Shown one piece after another: positions 23,830 through 36,375 of a DNA stretch of 64,000 bases. Origin of the DNA: Phlebiopsis flavidoalba (taxonomy: Eukaryota > Basidiomycota > Agaricomycetes > Polyporales > Phanerochaetaceae); contig JAOCPU010000001.1 in the NCBI GenBank assembly GCA_035772785.1, forward strand, positions 868,001-932,000. The letters run 5' to 3'. Position 1 is the first letter of the stretch. Each line of letters begins with the position of its first letter. The notes beneath the pieces were generated by a model. It searched no databases. It was not told where the DNA came from and saw nothing but the letters and a program-made list of their open reading frames with translations. The position numbers were made by a program, and so were the translations under genes.

Positions 23830-24511
23830 ATGTCTTCCACTCGCGAGCTATTTGGGGGGGGCGCTATCACCGTCACTATTCCAAAAGATCTCATTGATGC
23901 TTCGTACGTTCTAGAGCTACTCAATACTTGAGACTCATGGGACGATGTAAGAAGGTCTTCATAAGGGATTTTGCGACAAGTACCGGACACCCAAGAAGTA
24001 TTCCTCTCCAAGGACTCTGGCGTTAGCATTATCGTAGAGGTCCTCAGAGCGGGTGGCTGCTACCGACCCGCTAGAAAAAGCCGCAAGGTAACTTAACTTT
24101 ACTCATGAAGTCTTCGTAATAATCATCATATTGTTTATAGATTTCACTTCGACTCCCTCGCGCACGACAACTCTGCGACGAGTAAGGCCGTGATTAATGT
24201 GGCGCAAAGCCCCATTTGGCCGAGGCACAACTCCTGCACCAGTCGTGTTTATCAGGTACCCCAAACAGTTCCGAAGTTCAACTCAACAGAGCCCGACGAA
24301 GTGCACATATTTCTTGCACTGTACAGGGTGGACAGCAAAAACGTCGATCTTGTCCTCACCATGAACGTCCCAAGGAAATCTTCCGATGGTGGCGCTGTCA
24401 GCTCCGCCGACTTTTTCTGCAGCTCAGGGCGTCTTCGACGTAGCAGCACCGTCGCTGAACATTGTAGACTTTGGGCTGTCTGATTTGCCTGAAATCGCGC
24501 TCGTGTCCTGA
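23830..24511 (+). CDS. MOG1: Ran-binding nuclear import factor MOG1
   Basis: A small Ran-GTPase-binding protein that helps nucleotide release and nuclear transport. The protein starts MSSTRELFGGGAITVTIPKD (23830). An intron with a GTACGT donor follows DAS. It continues LRQVPDTQEVFLSKDSGVSI, IVEVLRAG, then FHFDSLAHDN, VPKFNSTEPDEVHIFLALYR, VDSKNVDLVLTMNVP and PSLNIVDFGL. One extra T in the TTTT at 23969-23972 shifts the frame just after the first intron. The last residues (DFGLSDLPEIALVS) run slightly past the DFGL-type end I expected, so the true stop may differ by an indel near 24479. Confidence 0.88.
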
Positions 24512-24758
24512 ATGGGCTCGATTCACGCTGTATGTAACCCACCCATCCTTCTTCCTTGAAAAGGCTCAATATATACTGCGCAGACTCGTTGCATCACATT
24601 CCTCTACTCAATGGAACCAGAGTATCATACAAATCCAAACAATCAAATGCTATCTAAGTCAAGGTGACAAGAAAAAACAGCTACTGAAATAGATTCAACA
24701 TCAAGCGACATTGCAATCATACAGAACTCCGAGTGAAATTCACATTATTGTGTCTCAG

Positions 24759-25297
24759 TTAACTCGAGGAAAGATGTTCAGTCTGCTTTTGGGGCCGTAC
24801 ATCGTCGCCGCGCTCTGCCTCAGCTTCTGCCTCAGGGTCTTCTTCTATACGATCGTTCACCACGGATGTGCTCTCGGCAGCAGCTTTCGCCTGTTTCTTC
24901 TTCTTTGCAGACTCTTTCAGTTTGTCCCAGCGTTCGCGGAACTTGACTATCATAGCACGCTGGATATCGCTGTCAAACACGGTACAGGCCCACACAAGTG
25001 TCTGCCAATACTCGGACGCGTACCTGCTTTTCATTATCCGCACCACGCACAACTCGGAGCTCCTCTTCCAGCTACGCACGAGATGCGTCGCAAATGTTGT
25101 GCTTCTTGATCTCGCCCGCTACCCGTCGCTCCCGCGGTGGCGCAGCCGGAGGGACGGCAATCTTCAGCCCAGCAATGTCTACTGGTGCTATGGTAGGGTT
25201 TGGTTGCTGCTTTGGGGCACGCGTAGCGTGGCGATGGTAGAGTAGGGATGACTGTGTTGAGGATTGTGGGGGTCGCAGCGCCATCGACGAAGAACAT
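24759..25297 (-). CDS. hypothetical basic/acidic-tailed protein
   Basis: I do not recognise this protein. Reading from an ATG at 25297: MFFVDGAATPTILNTVIPTL, then (one frame change near 25200) PTIAPVDIAGLKIAVPPAAP, PRERRVAGEIKKHNICD. After a further shift it reads MKSRYASEYWQTLVWACTVF, DIQRAMIVKFRERWDKLKES, a lysine tract and a glutamate-rich tail ending EHLSSS. The WxxLKExxKKKK segment suggests a charged helix. No signal peptide or membrane segment is evident. The two frame changes resemble the indels seen in conserved neighbours. Confidence 0.45.
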
Positions 25298-25397
25298 TGC
25301 TCGTTGGGCTAAGAAGGGGCCTAGTCAACGATCTGAGCTCGCGCACATTTCAAAACGAAGATGACATGTTGTCACTGAATCTTTGTCCATGCTAGCA

Positions 25398-26214
25398 TTA
25401 TGCTTTCACGAAGATGTTGATCCTGTTTCCTGGCGTTTTTGCTTCAGCAATTTCTTTCTCGGCTTGGCATGAAGGCGTTTTATCGTTCTCTCCTCGGAGT
25501 TGGGCCTTCAAAACCGCGTTCTCTTGTTTCAACGCCGATAGTGGGGGATCTGATTCTGGAGGGAACCACGCAGAAGGGAGGTCTGCCATGTCGTCATCTA
25601 GCAAATCTCCAATGATTAAAATTACGACGCGTAAACAACTTGAGGCACTGATGACCATCCGTCTGACTAAGAGGTCGATCATCTCCAATCATCCAGGACT
25701 GTTATGGCCGGGTTCGGAGGAAGTGAAGTACTGTATTCCCAGCCGGCCCCCGTCGGAGTCACCGACGACTAAGCCTGTGGATGAGTCATGGCGGGTGAGC
25801 ATTCGAGACTTTGCGGCCCTTCACGAAGACAAGACGCGAGAAAGCGTTTTCGAGATAGGGTCCTTCGACGTCCGTATCACTTACTTGCACCGCCGTTCTC
25901 TGGGGGAGACAACGGGTGCTGTGGCAAACGCCACCGGTCTGGCCAGGGGATAAGATAGTCGAGCATGCCCTCAGTAATCTTCCAAGAAATGATTGAACGC
26001 GTCGCCGGGTTCGCTCTGGAGAATGATGTAAAAGAATGTTCAAGTGGGGCGCTACCGAGTCACAAAGACGTGACTTACACGTTTGACTCGAAGCGAGCCA
26101 CATGGAAACGATTGCCAATCCACCGCCTGCTGTGAATCTGCTAGGGTTTGTGTTCGTGGCCGCGCCGTGGCGGGGGAGTGGGAGGGTGATGATTTGGTGG
26201 GCCAAGGACTTCAC
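25398..26214 (-). CDS. hypothetical protein, strand assignment uncertain
   Basis: Minus-strand reading is favoured by two canonical introns: a GTAAGT donor near 26078 with a TCCAG acceptor, and a GTAAGT donor near 25886 with a CCACAG acceptor. They join FHVARFESNV to ANPATRSIISWKITEGMLD and onward to LVVGDSDGGRLGIQYFTSSE. The C-terminus contains a possible short coiled coil (LSALKQENAVLKAQLRGE) and ends NRINIFVKA at 25398. The plus strand is also open for 180 codons over 25414-25953, so the strand is not settled. No family is recognised. Confidence 0.33.
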
Positions 26215-27417
26215 GCAGCATTGTCGAGGAGTCGAGGACTATCTGTAGGAAGGCGATGGATACCTTAATTCTCCTCCCTCACTTCGCAATGCTCTTCCTC
26301 TGCAGCTACTCCTTTCCAGCCCTTCCGATGCTCGTTTGTTTAGAGCATTCGTAGGGTTCGTTTTTGTCTGTAGTATCGTTTCACCACGACCATGAGTCAT
26401 CCTATAGCATGTGCAACTGTAATTTGATTGAAGCGCCATCACAATTGTCCTCGCTAGCAAGGCCTTTGAGTACTGCTGCCTACAAAAAGCATTACTGAGA
26501 TTGCTTTGGCTTAATCGCTCCTCGGAGGCAGGTAACTCTAGTGAGGCCTTGTGCCATGTAATCATCCGCACTTGGCCTGCTATGCTGGTTCGCGCACTCA
26601 CATCGGACTCTCACTTGTCCCCTAAAGCACACCACCTGCAACCCAGTCCGACCACCCTCCCAGGACTCTGCCCACCGACGGGGAACGTCGCTATTCGCGT
26701 TGAGTGGTGAGCCACCTCTGTGCCGAAGTCTCATTTATTAGTGGACGACTGAAGGCGCAAACATCAGCTCACTCCGATCGGTCAAGTGTACAGAACAGAT
26801 ACAAGGTCATGACGAAGCCCCGTTATGCGCAGCTGCGCGTTACCTCGCGACGCCGCACAATTGATAGCCCGCGCGAGTAGCCAATTTGGACCTCTCGGTC
26901 CTGGCAGGAATTCCCCTCCCGCCACAGGGTACTAGTCCTGCAAATTCTAGACCCTGAAGGGGATATTCCGCTCATGAACCAAGACCGCCCACGAGATAAG
27001 CCCCCTCGCCAAATGGCTAGCTTCTATACGTGCAGTTTAGCCTTGGTTCTGCTTCCCCAATTCAACACATGGACTTGCGACCCTGAAATTCGTTACAGTA
27101 AAAGACAATACAATTTCGGACGTAGGACTAAAATTACAACACTTGTTACAACACGGTTGTCGTACGTGTCGGATATACCATTAACGATACTCAACACAAA
27201 ACCATATAGCACAGTGATACGTATTTTACTCCTCATCCAATGCCATACGGATGTTTTATATGTCACAGTTCTGCGGCAGCAGCACCAGAACTTAACCCTG
27301 CTGACGTAAGGAATTAGAAGCGTCTTGAGCTGAGCGCTCACGACGCACAAAAGCATCGCGAGTACAGAGCCCGCCCCCCCCCGCCCCCGCGATTTACCAT
27401 CTAGCAGCCCACGCCAT
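26215..27417. other. intergenic region, nothing recognised
   Basis: About 1.2 kb. Open frames overlap on both strands and show no known motif. A C-rich run (27367-27391) lies just before the likely CCT1 start. The region should contain the CCT1 promoter. Confidence 0.5.
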
Positions 27418-29669
27418 GTCCAACCTCCCATGCTTTCAAACCCCAGCGAGACCCTACTCGCTGGAAGGTGTCTTCTTGGAAACGGGACACCCAGAGTTAT
27501 CTTGGACGGGATATACGCGAACCACAAATGGTCCCAGTCATTAATGATAAATTCTCTCATCTAGCGCTCAACCCCCCCATGCCCTCTGACCCCCAGTTCA
27601 TCGGCCCTCCCGCAAACTTTATTGCGAAAACACACCTTGAAAAGTATACCGCTCAGCCACATTGGGCCTGGACAAGATGCTCGGGACAACATTTGGAGTT
27701 GCGTGAAGAACCTTGTCGTCAATTCTCTTCTAACTCATATTCTTTCTAGGAAGTACAATCTCAAATGCCGGCGCGACTATCCTCTCCTGCCGTGGCTCGG
27801 CTGTAGAGAACCCAGCAGGCCGCGTCTTTGTCGATCTCGCACAAAAGCAAGACGCCGTTGAAAGTCGGCGATGGATACGACTTCCGTGGTCCATCATTGC
27901 GGCAAAGAAATCCCTCCGACCCGGTCAGCGTATAACTGAGCTCGTCACAGCATGAAAAATCCATCCTACAACAACGATCATTCACGGGATGTATAGGGCT
28001 CGCGTGCAGGAGGCGTGGCCAGTTTACATGCAGGATCAAACTGAGCGTGTGAAAAGTGGCTGCTCTTGGACGGGAGGCCCTGATTAACGCGGCTAAGACG
28101 AGCATGTCGAGTAAAATCTTCGGCAGGCCATGAGTAATCTTTTCCATTCCATGCTGCATACATCTAAAGGTCATCCAGCGATGACGATCTCTTTTGCGCC
28201 TATGGCCGTCGACGCTATGCTTGCTGTCAAAACAATTAATAATCGTCGGTGATATTAAATATCCCGTGAAGGCCGTTAATGTATTGAAGGCTCATGGCCG
28301 GAGTGCTCGGGAATCGCTCTACGTGAAAGGGTTACGCGCTGAACTGCACCGTCTGCAAGTCAAGGTGTGTCAATACATGAATCTCGCGTAGAAATAAAGT
28401 GCTTCACATGTGATAAAGCGATGAAGACTCGTATAACGAATGCGAAGATTGCGTGCCTTGATATCAAAAACCTTCAGAAAGGCACGAATGCAGCTCGGTT
28501 ACAAATCCTGGTTGATGACCCCATCGCAACTCGAGGATATCACGTCGGAGGTATGTCTTGTGCTCAGTCATAAAGCATCTGGGGGTTATCTTGCTAACGG
28601 CTCATATTTGCTGAAGAGAGTCTGAAATAACTGCCGGGAACGTATCCGGAAGATATCTCGCAGCGGGCGCAAAACGTCGTTCTCTCACAACTAGGGCATA
28701 ATGATGATCTTTGCCTGCAAAGGAGTTTGTCGAAGCAGGTGCCATATGGCTGTTCGCCGTTGCAGAAAGAGAGGATCATGCGTCGCATCGCGAAGGCAAC
28801 CGTGGCGGCACGACCTCGTCTCAAGTCTTGCTAAAAAAAAAACTTGGAGGGCGAGGTCAATCCTTTGAGGCGAGCTATCTGGGTACCGCAGAGGAAGTCG
28901 TACAGGAGCGCATCTCCGATGACGAGCTCATCCTCGTCAAGGGCACCAAGGTCGTCATTTTCGTCGTCTATCGTACTCCGTGGTGCAAATGACTACATGT
29001 TTGGACGATAGATGGAGCGCAGCACTGAACGATACCCTCTCCGTTATCAAACGGACGCTGGAGAGCGGCTTCCGTAGTCCCCTGGAGGAGGCGCGTGATG
29101 TGGAGACTGCCTTGAGCATCTATCTCGAGAACTTTGCAACAACCTGTGTAATCTTGTGTCGCTATCTGTTCTAGGAGAAAACGTCTCATATGTTCACACC
29201 AGGGCTCCCGGGAGCAACTGGCGATGGCGATTGCGGAGTTTGCTTCGGCGCTGCTCGTCATCCCCAAGCAGCTTGCTGTCAACGCGGCGAAAGATTCGGA
29301 CGGAGCTAGTGGCTAAGCTTCGACGCGCGCCTAACTCTCCACAATAGCCGCGCAGAGAACGCTACGTCGGCGGGTGACCCCCAAAGAAGCGCATAAAATC
29401 AACTATCCTGCGTTACGGTCTTGACCTCTTGAATGGAGAAGTGCGCGATAACGTCACCGCGGGCATCCTTGAACCCACGATGAGCAAGGTTCGCAGCCTG
29501 TAAAGTCCGCATTCGAAGCTGCTGTGTCTCCCTCCTCCGTATTGTGACGACGCTACGATTCAATGTGTTTCCGGGTACGTGCTATATTTTGGGTCAGGAC
29601 CGCGTCCAGCGAGCTCACATGGCCGTCTTTCAGAAATCCAAGGGCGAGCCAGACCCCCACGGTCATTGA
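27418..29669 (+). CDS. TCP1: T-complex protein 1 subunit alpha (CCT1), heavily frameshifted
   Basis: One of eight subunits of the cytosolic TRiC/CCT chaperonin that folds actin and tubulin. Blocks spread over three frames: [22 protein letters not shown] (near 27810), [49 protein letters not shown] (near 28268), [109 protein letters not shown], and the C-terminus EPDPHGH at 29669. The order is that of CCT1. More than ten single-base shifts are needed, but amino-acid blocks between them are well conserved. This favours sequence error over old decay. The N-terminal start is a guess. Confidence 0.85.
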
Positions 29670-30049
29670 TAGACCAACTTAGGCATCGATGGTGGGGCGT
29701 GTCTCGGATGCAAATGTACATGAATACACACAAACTTTATAATGAGTAGCTTGTTAGACACGTAGAATGGTTTGACATGCTCGAGGAATGAGCCAGGCGG
29801 CGCGTCTGGCACTGCGCGACTCCGGCGCTTGCACGTCACGTGCCCTATACGCGTTTTGGTTGAATGGCCCCTGGGGGCGGCTTGGCTCTGTCGTTTATAC
29901 CTCCGTGGACGCCATCTTTGTTGACTGAATATCTTCTCACACTCACACTGCTCAGTCCGGGGTCATCGTTCCTGGTATGTGTCCTGCACCGCACATCCAC
30001 ACACCTCGTCTTATGCGTCTGCCCTCGTCGCCAGACCTCGCGCGGACTC
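29670..30049. other. intergenic region CCT1 / CDC27
   Basis: 380 bp between two genes transcribed in the same direction. It must hold the CCT1 terminator and the CDC27 promoter. No TATA box or coding frame is obvious. Confidence 0.4.
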
Positions 30050-33021
30050 ATGCAAGCAGAAGCCACCTCGGCCGCCTCGACCAGCGGTACTCGAAATACT
30101 TGCCGACAAACGATTTGCTCAGCTCATCTGGTCATGTCTCGACGCATCCCTCTACCCGCTCGGCCGTCTTCTACGCAGAGAAGAACTTCTCGCTATTCCC
30201 CGACCATGACGCTAGGCATTTCTGTACGCCACCGCTCTATTACATGCGGATCAGCCGCATACCGCACATCATCTTGTCAATCGGCCCGCCGAGGATAAAT
30301 GCAGCGGATGCTTGGAGATCAAGGCGAAGTGTTGTACGGCCTTGGGCCGTCATAGACACGCGCGAGACGCGTTGGAGGAGTGTTTGAGGGATCCTTTTGT
30401 ATACTCCCCAACGCGTACGTGTCTAGTCAATAACTCTGTGCCCCCTTACGGTATACTGAAGACTTTGAATCCCCATACTGAACAGCGTCCATGGAGTCTA
30501 GGTCTGCCACCGCGTTTCCCGAGGCTGCGGTCCTACATTGTCGCGCTGGGAACATGGCTCTTTCAGGCAACCTACCTGAGAGTGCTCGAGCGAGTTATCA
30601 GCAAGCACTATCATCACGATTAACCCTATGATATGGGAGGCTTTCGAAGGACTTTGCTCCCTAGGTCAGTGTCCAACACTGAATGCGCAATCACGCGAAG
30701 TTGACACTTCTCTAGGGAACATATCTGACATTGAAGGCACCAATCATTCCCCAGAGGCCACAACCCCGATTCGAACCTGCCCCGGAGAGGAGACGCTATT
30801 CAGACCCACTGCTACAGGAACCGGCTTCTTTACCCCTGCTGGTGGTAGCAACGGGAACATATTCCACCTATTGAAACCTGACACGACGCAGTTCCGATCG
30901 TCAGGCCCGCCGCGATTCTTTGTACGTGAAGGGCTGTCCATATTTTCTCTGGCTTCGGCTGATAGACTATACCCAGGTGGGGTCAACGGTGGACTCCTCA
31001 CTACTTTGCGGAAGACTCTTTCCAATTCAAAGCACCCGGACTACCTGCGAGCAAATCGCAAGCTGGGCCGTCAGAGTTGGTCCAACCACCTGCTGTGCGT
31101 CCCCTTTCCTCAGCCGATGAGATGGGCCCGGTGGCCAAGAAGCTACGTCCTACTGTTCGCCAGCGCGCGTCCCGCCCTCTAGTGCCGCAGACTCGAATCT
31201 TAAGCCCTCTCAAGTCCGCTGGCGCAGTTCTGGAGGGGGCGGACGACCGCTCGAAAAGCTCATTTAAAGGCACGCGCACGCCCGGCCCTGACCATTGCTA
31301 ATATCTTCTCATCATCCCGGATCGTCGTGTTCAGCATACGGCGACGGTCCTCTAGGTCAAAACGCTCCCACCACTAAGAGCACTCGGGGAACAGCCCGCC
31401 AGCTCGGGTTTTGACGCGACTCGTAGCTCAAGACTGCAACTCGGAGCCGCCAGTAAGGCCAAGCCCCCACCTAAGGTAAGCGAAGTCGCATTTAGCCAAC
31501 GCCAGCGCAGCGGGCTGATTGCTAGGGACTCCCGTAGGTCCCTGCGAAGGATCGACGGCGTGCTCCTTCCACGGACTCGGACCACCTCTGAAATCTGAGA
31601 TGGATGACGAGCCTATGGCAGCCGGAGCCGCACAAGCACCTTCCCCGGGATCCGAGAGTGCTCAAGGGACTGGGGCAACGGCACAGCTATCGCAAGCTGC
31701 ATTGGAGGCTTACGGAATGGACATGGCAGATTATGCCATTTACAACCTAATGAGGATGTGCGCGAACGCTGTGCGAGCTCTCGCCATGTATGAGTGTCGG
31801 ACCTGTCTGCACGAACTCGAGAAGCTACCCTCTGTACATAAACGATCAGCTTGGACAATGGCGCTGGTCGGGAAAGCTCATTACGAGCTAGGGGAATATG
31901 CCGCTGTGAGTAGCAACACGACAGCTATCTTACCTCCCTCCGCGTTAACTGAACTTCTTTTCTTTAGGCCGAACGTGCATTTGAGGCCGTCAGACGCTTG
32001 GAAACCGTACCGGGTATGGGATATGGAGGTTTACTCCACCCTTCTATGGCACTTGCAGCGTCAGGTCAAGCTATCTTTCCTCGCACAGGAGCTGCTCGCG
32101 ATAAACGCACGCTCGCCTCAAGCATGGATCGCGGTCGGAAATTGCTTTTCCTTGCAGAAAGAGCGGTCGCAGGCGTTGACATGCTTCAGCCGTGCGGCGC
32201 AAACTGGACCCCCGCCTGCGCTTACGCGTACACCCTCAGCGGGCACGAGTCCATTTGACGAAGACCTCGACAAGGCCACCGCATTTAGTTTTCCAGTCTG
32301 CCTTACGTGCCGATTCACGCCACTATAAACGCCTGTAAGAGGATATTCGGGTTTGTGATTAGCGTCCGGACGCTTATCACGCGACCCTGTAATTGACAGG
32401 TACGGGCTAGGGACGTGCTACATGCGCATGAGTCGACTTCGGATGGCAGAGTACCATTATGGCAAGGCCGCCGAAATCCACCCTCATAACGCCGTTCTCC
32501 TCGGCTGCGTGGGTATGGTGAGTCTGAGCACGTGCATACATGTTATGGCATCTGCTGATGCGTGTTGTGCTCGTCTGACCAGGTCAAGGAGAGGCAGGGC
32601 AAACTCGATGCCGCGTTGACCTACTTCAACCAGGCCGTACAGCAGTCCGCGGACAATGCCCTGGTGCGGTATCATCGAGCCAAGGTGCTTATCTCTATGA
32701 AGAAGTACAAGGTGAGTGATAACCTTTCGCTGTTCCGGCGGGGGGTCGCTGGCTGATCAAAATGCCATTGGTTGCGCTGCGCCGCGTCCAATTACAGTCT
32801 GCTGCCCAAGACTTTGGAGATTCTTCGCGACGTGTCCCCGGACGAATCCAACGTTATCTTCCAGCTGGCGAGGGTGTACCGGCTGATGGGGAGACAAAGT
32901 CAAAGCTGCGCAGACGCTGGCGGCCGCCCGCGATGTGTCGCCCAAGTCGCTGGGGAAGATACGGAAGCTGTTGGAGACGGACAAGGACGAAGACCAGGTG
33001 ATGGAGGACGAGGGGGGCTGA
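30050..33021 (+). CDS. CDC27: anaphase-promoting complex subunit 3 (CDC27)
   Basis: A TPR scaffold subunit of the APC/C ubiquitin ligase. The start at 30050 gives MQAEATSAAS, then after one frame change LADKRFAQLIWSCLDASLYR and SAVFYAEKNFSLFPDHDA, the N-terminal TPR dimerisation region. Next come CLEIKAKCCTALGRHRHARD, INPMIWEAFEGLCSLG, a low-complexity Ser/Pro/Gly linker, then the C-terminal TPR array: YAIYNLMRMCANAVRALAMY, WTMALVGKAHYELGEYAAAE, YSTLLWHLQRQVKLSFLAQE, INARSPQAWIAVGNCFSLQK, YGLGTCYMRMSRLRMAEYHY, HPHNAVLLGCVGMV, ALTYFNQAVQQSADNALVRY. It ends in an acidic tail (DKDEDQVMEDEGG). Introns occur at TPR junctions. Several small frameshifts remain (near 30100, 30220, 32300). Confidence 0.9.
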
Positions 33022-33834
33022 TCCGCGCAGGGGTGGGGGCGACTGAGAGAAAGCACTGACGGACGCTGTGAGTTGGCGCTGTATGGAGACGACTTTAAGT
33101 TGTACGCATAGGTGCAGCCATTTGGATTTCTTTTCTTGCGATGCCAATGTCGCGATCTGCGAGCGAGGATTTGTGCGGTGAGACATGGCGAAAAATGCGC
33201 GACATGTGGCCGTGCGTTGGGTTGCGCGAGAGACGGGCTTGGTGGCGACGGGGCGTCATCGCATCGGCTTTGGCGTTGGCGCCCCCGCTCCCGGTCGCCC
33301 GATGTGATGGCGGACACCGTGATGGCGTGATGTGACGCCGTGACAAGGGGCCGGGTGTCGTTTCCTGATATGTCCGCTTGAGTCACCCCCCGGAGCGTCA
33401 CGCCACTTCGTATAAAGCGCCACCCCCGCCAGACTCGACGGGTCCTCACCGGCCCCTTGCCCTCTCCAACCATGTCCGCATAAACGTGCCCTCCGTCGCG
33501 CCCCTGCCCCTCTCTCGCTTAACCTCTTATCTTGAGCTCGCCCAGACAGTCCCATTAGGCCGTCCGGCGATCCTGTGAGAATGGGTTAACAAGTCCTACC
33601 GAAAGTCCAAGAACGGCACCCATTCTGTTTCGAGCCATTTGTCGTATATCGCATACACCGCTGAGAACACCCCGTGCCTGCGTATGTCTTGCTTTCTTTT
33701 GACATATCAGAAACCACGTTGCTCACCATGCACTTTGCGCACTTCACTTTTAGTACGCACACCCAACGCTCTGACCCGTCGCTCAACCGGCCCATTCCAC
33801 ACCCACCGTCCGCGTTAATCGTATCTTACCCGCA
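33022..33834. other. intergenic region with TATAAA at 33411-33416
   Basis: About 800 bp with no recognised coding sequence. A TATAAA element at 33411-33416 lies 420 bp before the next start codon, so if used it would give a long, possibly spliced, 5' UTR. Confidence 0.4.
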
Positions 33835-34709
33835 ATGTCTACAGAACCACAGTCGCTATTCAGCTCAGCTTGCCACAAGCTGCAGTCTGTCATTGGCACT
33901 GGCTCCAAGGATAGCAGCAGCCTGCATCGCTGGGTGCTCCTCAAAAACTCTATCACTCGCTCGCACGTCCAGCCGCTGCGCCAGTCCAGCTGTGAGCCAG
34001 ACCGAACCCGACTCCTGTGTACAGACACGACGAAGATGTATATGAGATGGAACCTGACGCGTTCATGTTCCCCGACCCTCACTCCACATGCGCCGACTCA
34101 TCTGCCGCCGGCAATGACGAAAACTCGTGCTGAGTTCCGTTCTTGAGAGCCTGGAGGACGATGATGACGACTATCTCAAGGCTGACGAGTTCATGTCCAC
34201 CCTACCCTTTGCTGATGAGGACGACCTGTTGAGTCCTTTCCCCTCTCCCATGTCCTCCACGGACGATCTCGTCGAACAGCCTGACTATGCATACCCTCTC
34301 ATCTACCCACCATTTCCGTGCACCCATCGTTCCTGCTTGGTCATCTCTTGAAGATTCTTCCAGCTCCCTTTTGTCTTCCGCCCCGGCCTTGTACGATAAT
34401 CCGCTCCCCTACCTCGACGTCGACGAGCTCGACGACACGCCAGTACCAGACGCTATAGAAGACATCTCGGACGACGAGTCGGACGCGCCTTCCACGCCTT
34501 CGGCCGTCTCAACTCCGTCACTGTCACCACCTGGCCCCACCATTTTCTATTTCCCGCGAGCGGACGCGGCTACTCACCCATCCCCAAGTCTATGTTGAAC
34601 GGGACGATTCGTACTTTTACTCGTTTGAGCTTGATCCCCTCCCCTTCCCAGATGATACTCTCTCGCCCCTTCACTTCGTGCTTATCGTGATACGTATTCT
34701 GAGTGTTAG
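33835..34709 (+). CDS. acidic Ser/Pro-rich protein of unknown function
   Basis: Begins MSTEPQSLFSSACHKLQSVI at 33835, then WVLLKNSITRS. After a frame change it becomes strongly acidic: DEDVYEMEPDAFMFPDPHST, LEDDDDDYLKADEFMSTLPF, ADEDDLLSPFPSPMSSTDDL, YLDVDELDDTPVPDAIEDIS, DDESDAPSTPSAVSTPSLSP, and near the end VYVERDDSYFYSFELDPLPF. It has no signal peptide, membrane segment or enzymatic motif. It is probably largely disordered apart from the N-terminal 30 residues. At least three single-base shifts are needed (near 33965, 34130, 34310 or 34590), so the stop near 34709 is approximate. Confidence 0.55.
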
Positions 34710-34975
34710 TTGTAGCGCGTGCTTTTATTCATGTCTATATTGTTTTGGTCTCCCATCTCGTCCCGTCCCCTCTTGGTCGCCGCTGGCTAGTGTACTACGT
34801 GTTTTATGATTTCTATCTCATCCCTGTCCATAATGTCTACATGATCCCTGCTAGTCGTAATCCTTGGATCCAAGTACGACGTCGTTCTTTTCCACATAAC
34901 GCGGGAGCCCCAGAATGAGTTTGCCAGCGCGCTGCTTGGTGACCGCCCTTGGCGGTTTACCAATACAAACGTAAA

Positions 34976-36375
34976 TCAACCTTTTTTGTCTCCACTGCCA
35001 CGCCCAATCAGCGGCGCGTCCGAGTCCACCCGCGTCGGATTGCCGTGTATGAGTCGCCGGGCCAGTCTAGGGCCTGCAGGGCAGCAGAGACATCGACGCA
35101 CCGCACTGCGGGGGAGGAGGGGGTAATGCGTATCGCCGATAGGGAGTCGCGCTATCGTGGGGACAAAGATACGTTCCCGAGGGCGTTGCAGGGAGCAGAA
35201 GACTCGGGGGCGGAAGAAGGGGCGGGCGCGTGCTCCGTTACGTCGTGATGATGGCATTGTCGGTGTGACTCCCATGAAGCCGGGGTCGGAGGCCGCATGA
35301 GGACCACCGTCGTCCACGGCTGTCACGGCCGCGGGGCGTGCGAACTGGATGGCGAGGTTGTTGAACGCGGTCGGGAAGGACGGGCAGGTGCGGCAGCGGG
35401 TAACGAGGTCATCAGCGGGGCTGAGCCGACATCGCGCGCGCGCACGGCGGATGGCAGAGAAATTGCAGGCGCCGCATGTCAGCGTCAGGGCCCATCGCGA
35501 GGATAACGGCAGCGGGCTCACCCAGGCGCGAGGACGCAGGGATATCGGCGTACCAACTTGTGTGATGGGATGCTGTACGAGGCCGGGACGATATCCGAGG
35601 CGTTCAGCTCGAGCTAGCGACAGAGATAGGTGCCGCGCGGTGCACGGGGACACACACAGCACCCAAGCGTGGGCACGCACCTGTCCAAATATTCGTCCCT
35701 GAGACGGTTCGCGATAAAGCAGCAGCCGCGGCAGGCGTTCTCTCGAGCAATTCGCGCGCAGGAGGTTTTCGTAGAGGTGTAGATCGCAGTGCGGCATATA
35801 GACAATCGTCGGCTCATCCAGCGGGTACCCTGCACTCTGGTAACGATAAAACAAGGGTTCTATCAGCATGCGGGCAAATATAGGGGACTGATGCTTGGGA
35901 AACGTGCTTGGTTTTCGGTCAGACGCTGCACCTGCACAGTCGCAAGGAGCTGGGCATCTTCTCGTCCGTCAGGACAGGATCATACACGGACGCAGTCGAT
36001 CGCTCCTAGGGCAACATGAACAAAATATATTTCGGAGCTCGGGGGTACATACACGAGGGAGAGGTGTACACACGAGTGTGAGATCATCACAGGCCGCGAT
36101 GCAAAAAAAGCAACGCGGGCCTGGCTACACGGGCTCGCGCATCCGAGAACGGAGCATGGACTGCCCAGTCCAAGGACAAAGAAACCCGGGGGGCCTTTCG
36201 GCCGCGAGGGTTTGCATTGCCTCGCGCAAAAGTTCTGACGGAGTGATAGGGTCAGTAAGATCGGTGGTGGGAAAGATGCGTCGGGGGAGTACGCGTGCAT
36301 TTGTGAGATCCAGTCGCCGGATGTCAGTTCCTCGACGGTGCGTGTTAGCACCACGGCCGGGTCAGGGACGCTCAT
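34976..36375 (-). CDS. SRR1-like domain protein
   Basis: SRR1-like proteins are conserved in eukaryotes; the plant member acts in light and clock signalling, and the fungal role is poorly defined. The start at 36375 gives MSVPDPAVVLTRTVEELTSG. Then comes the SRR1 entry block FFVLGLGSP, IYFVHVALGAIDCVRV, a DPVLTDEKMP block near 35970, and the diagnostic TIVYMPHCDLHLYENLLRAN and SRERLPRLLL (near 35800). A frame change near 35720 gives IANRLRDEYLDR. A tail reading FPTAFNNLAIQFARPAAVTA lies near 35350. The stop at 34976 follows the longest frame, but the true end may be nearer 35250. GC content is high, and several shifts are present. Confidence 0.68.

Noticed and set aside
25414..25953. 180-codon open frame on the plus strand
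   Set aside because: Canonical intron borders support the opposite strand over the same bases. Kept only as a caveat to the minus-strand hypothetical gene.
30755..30785. A tRNA B-box-like GGTTCGAATC on the minus strand
   Set aside because: The flanking bases do not form a T-stem or acceptor stem, and the site lies inside the CDC27 coding region.
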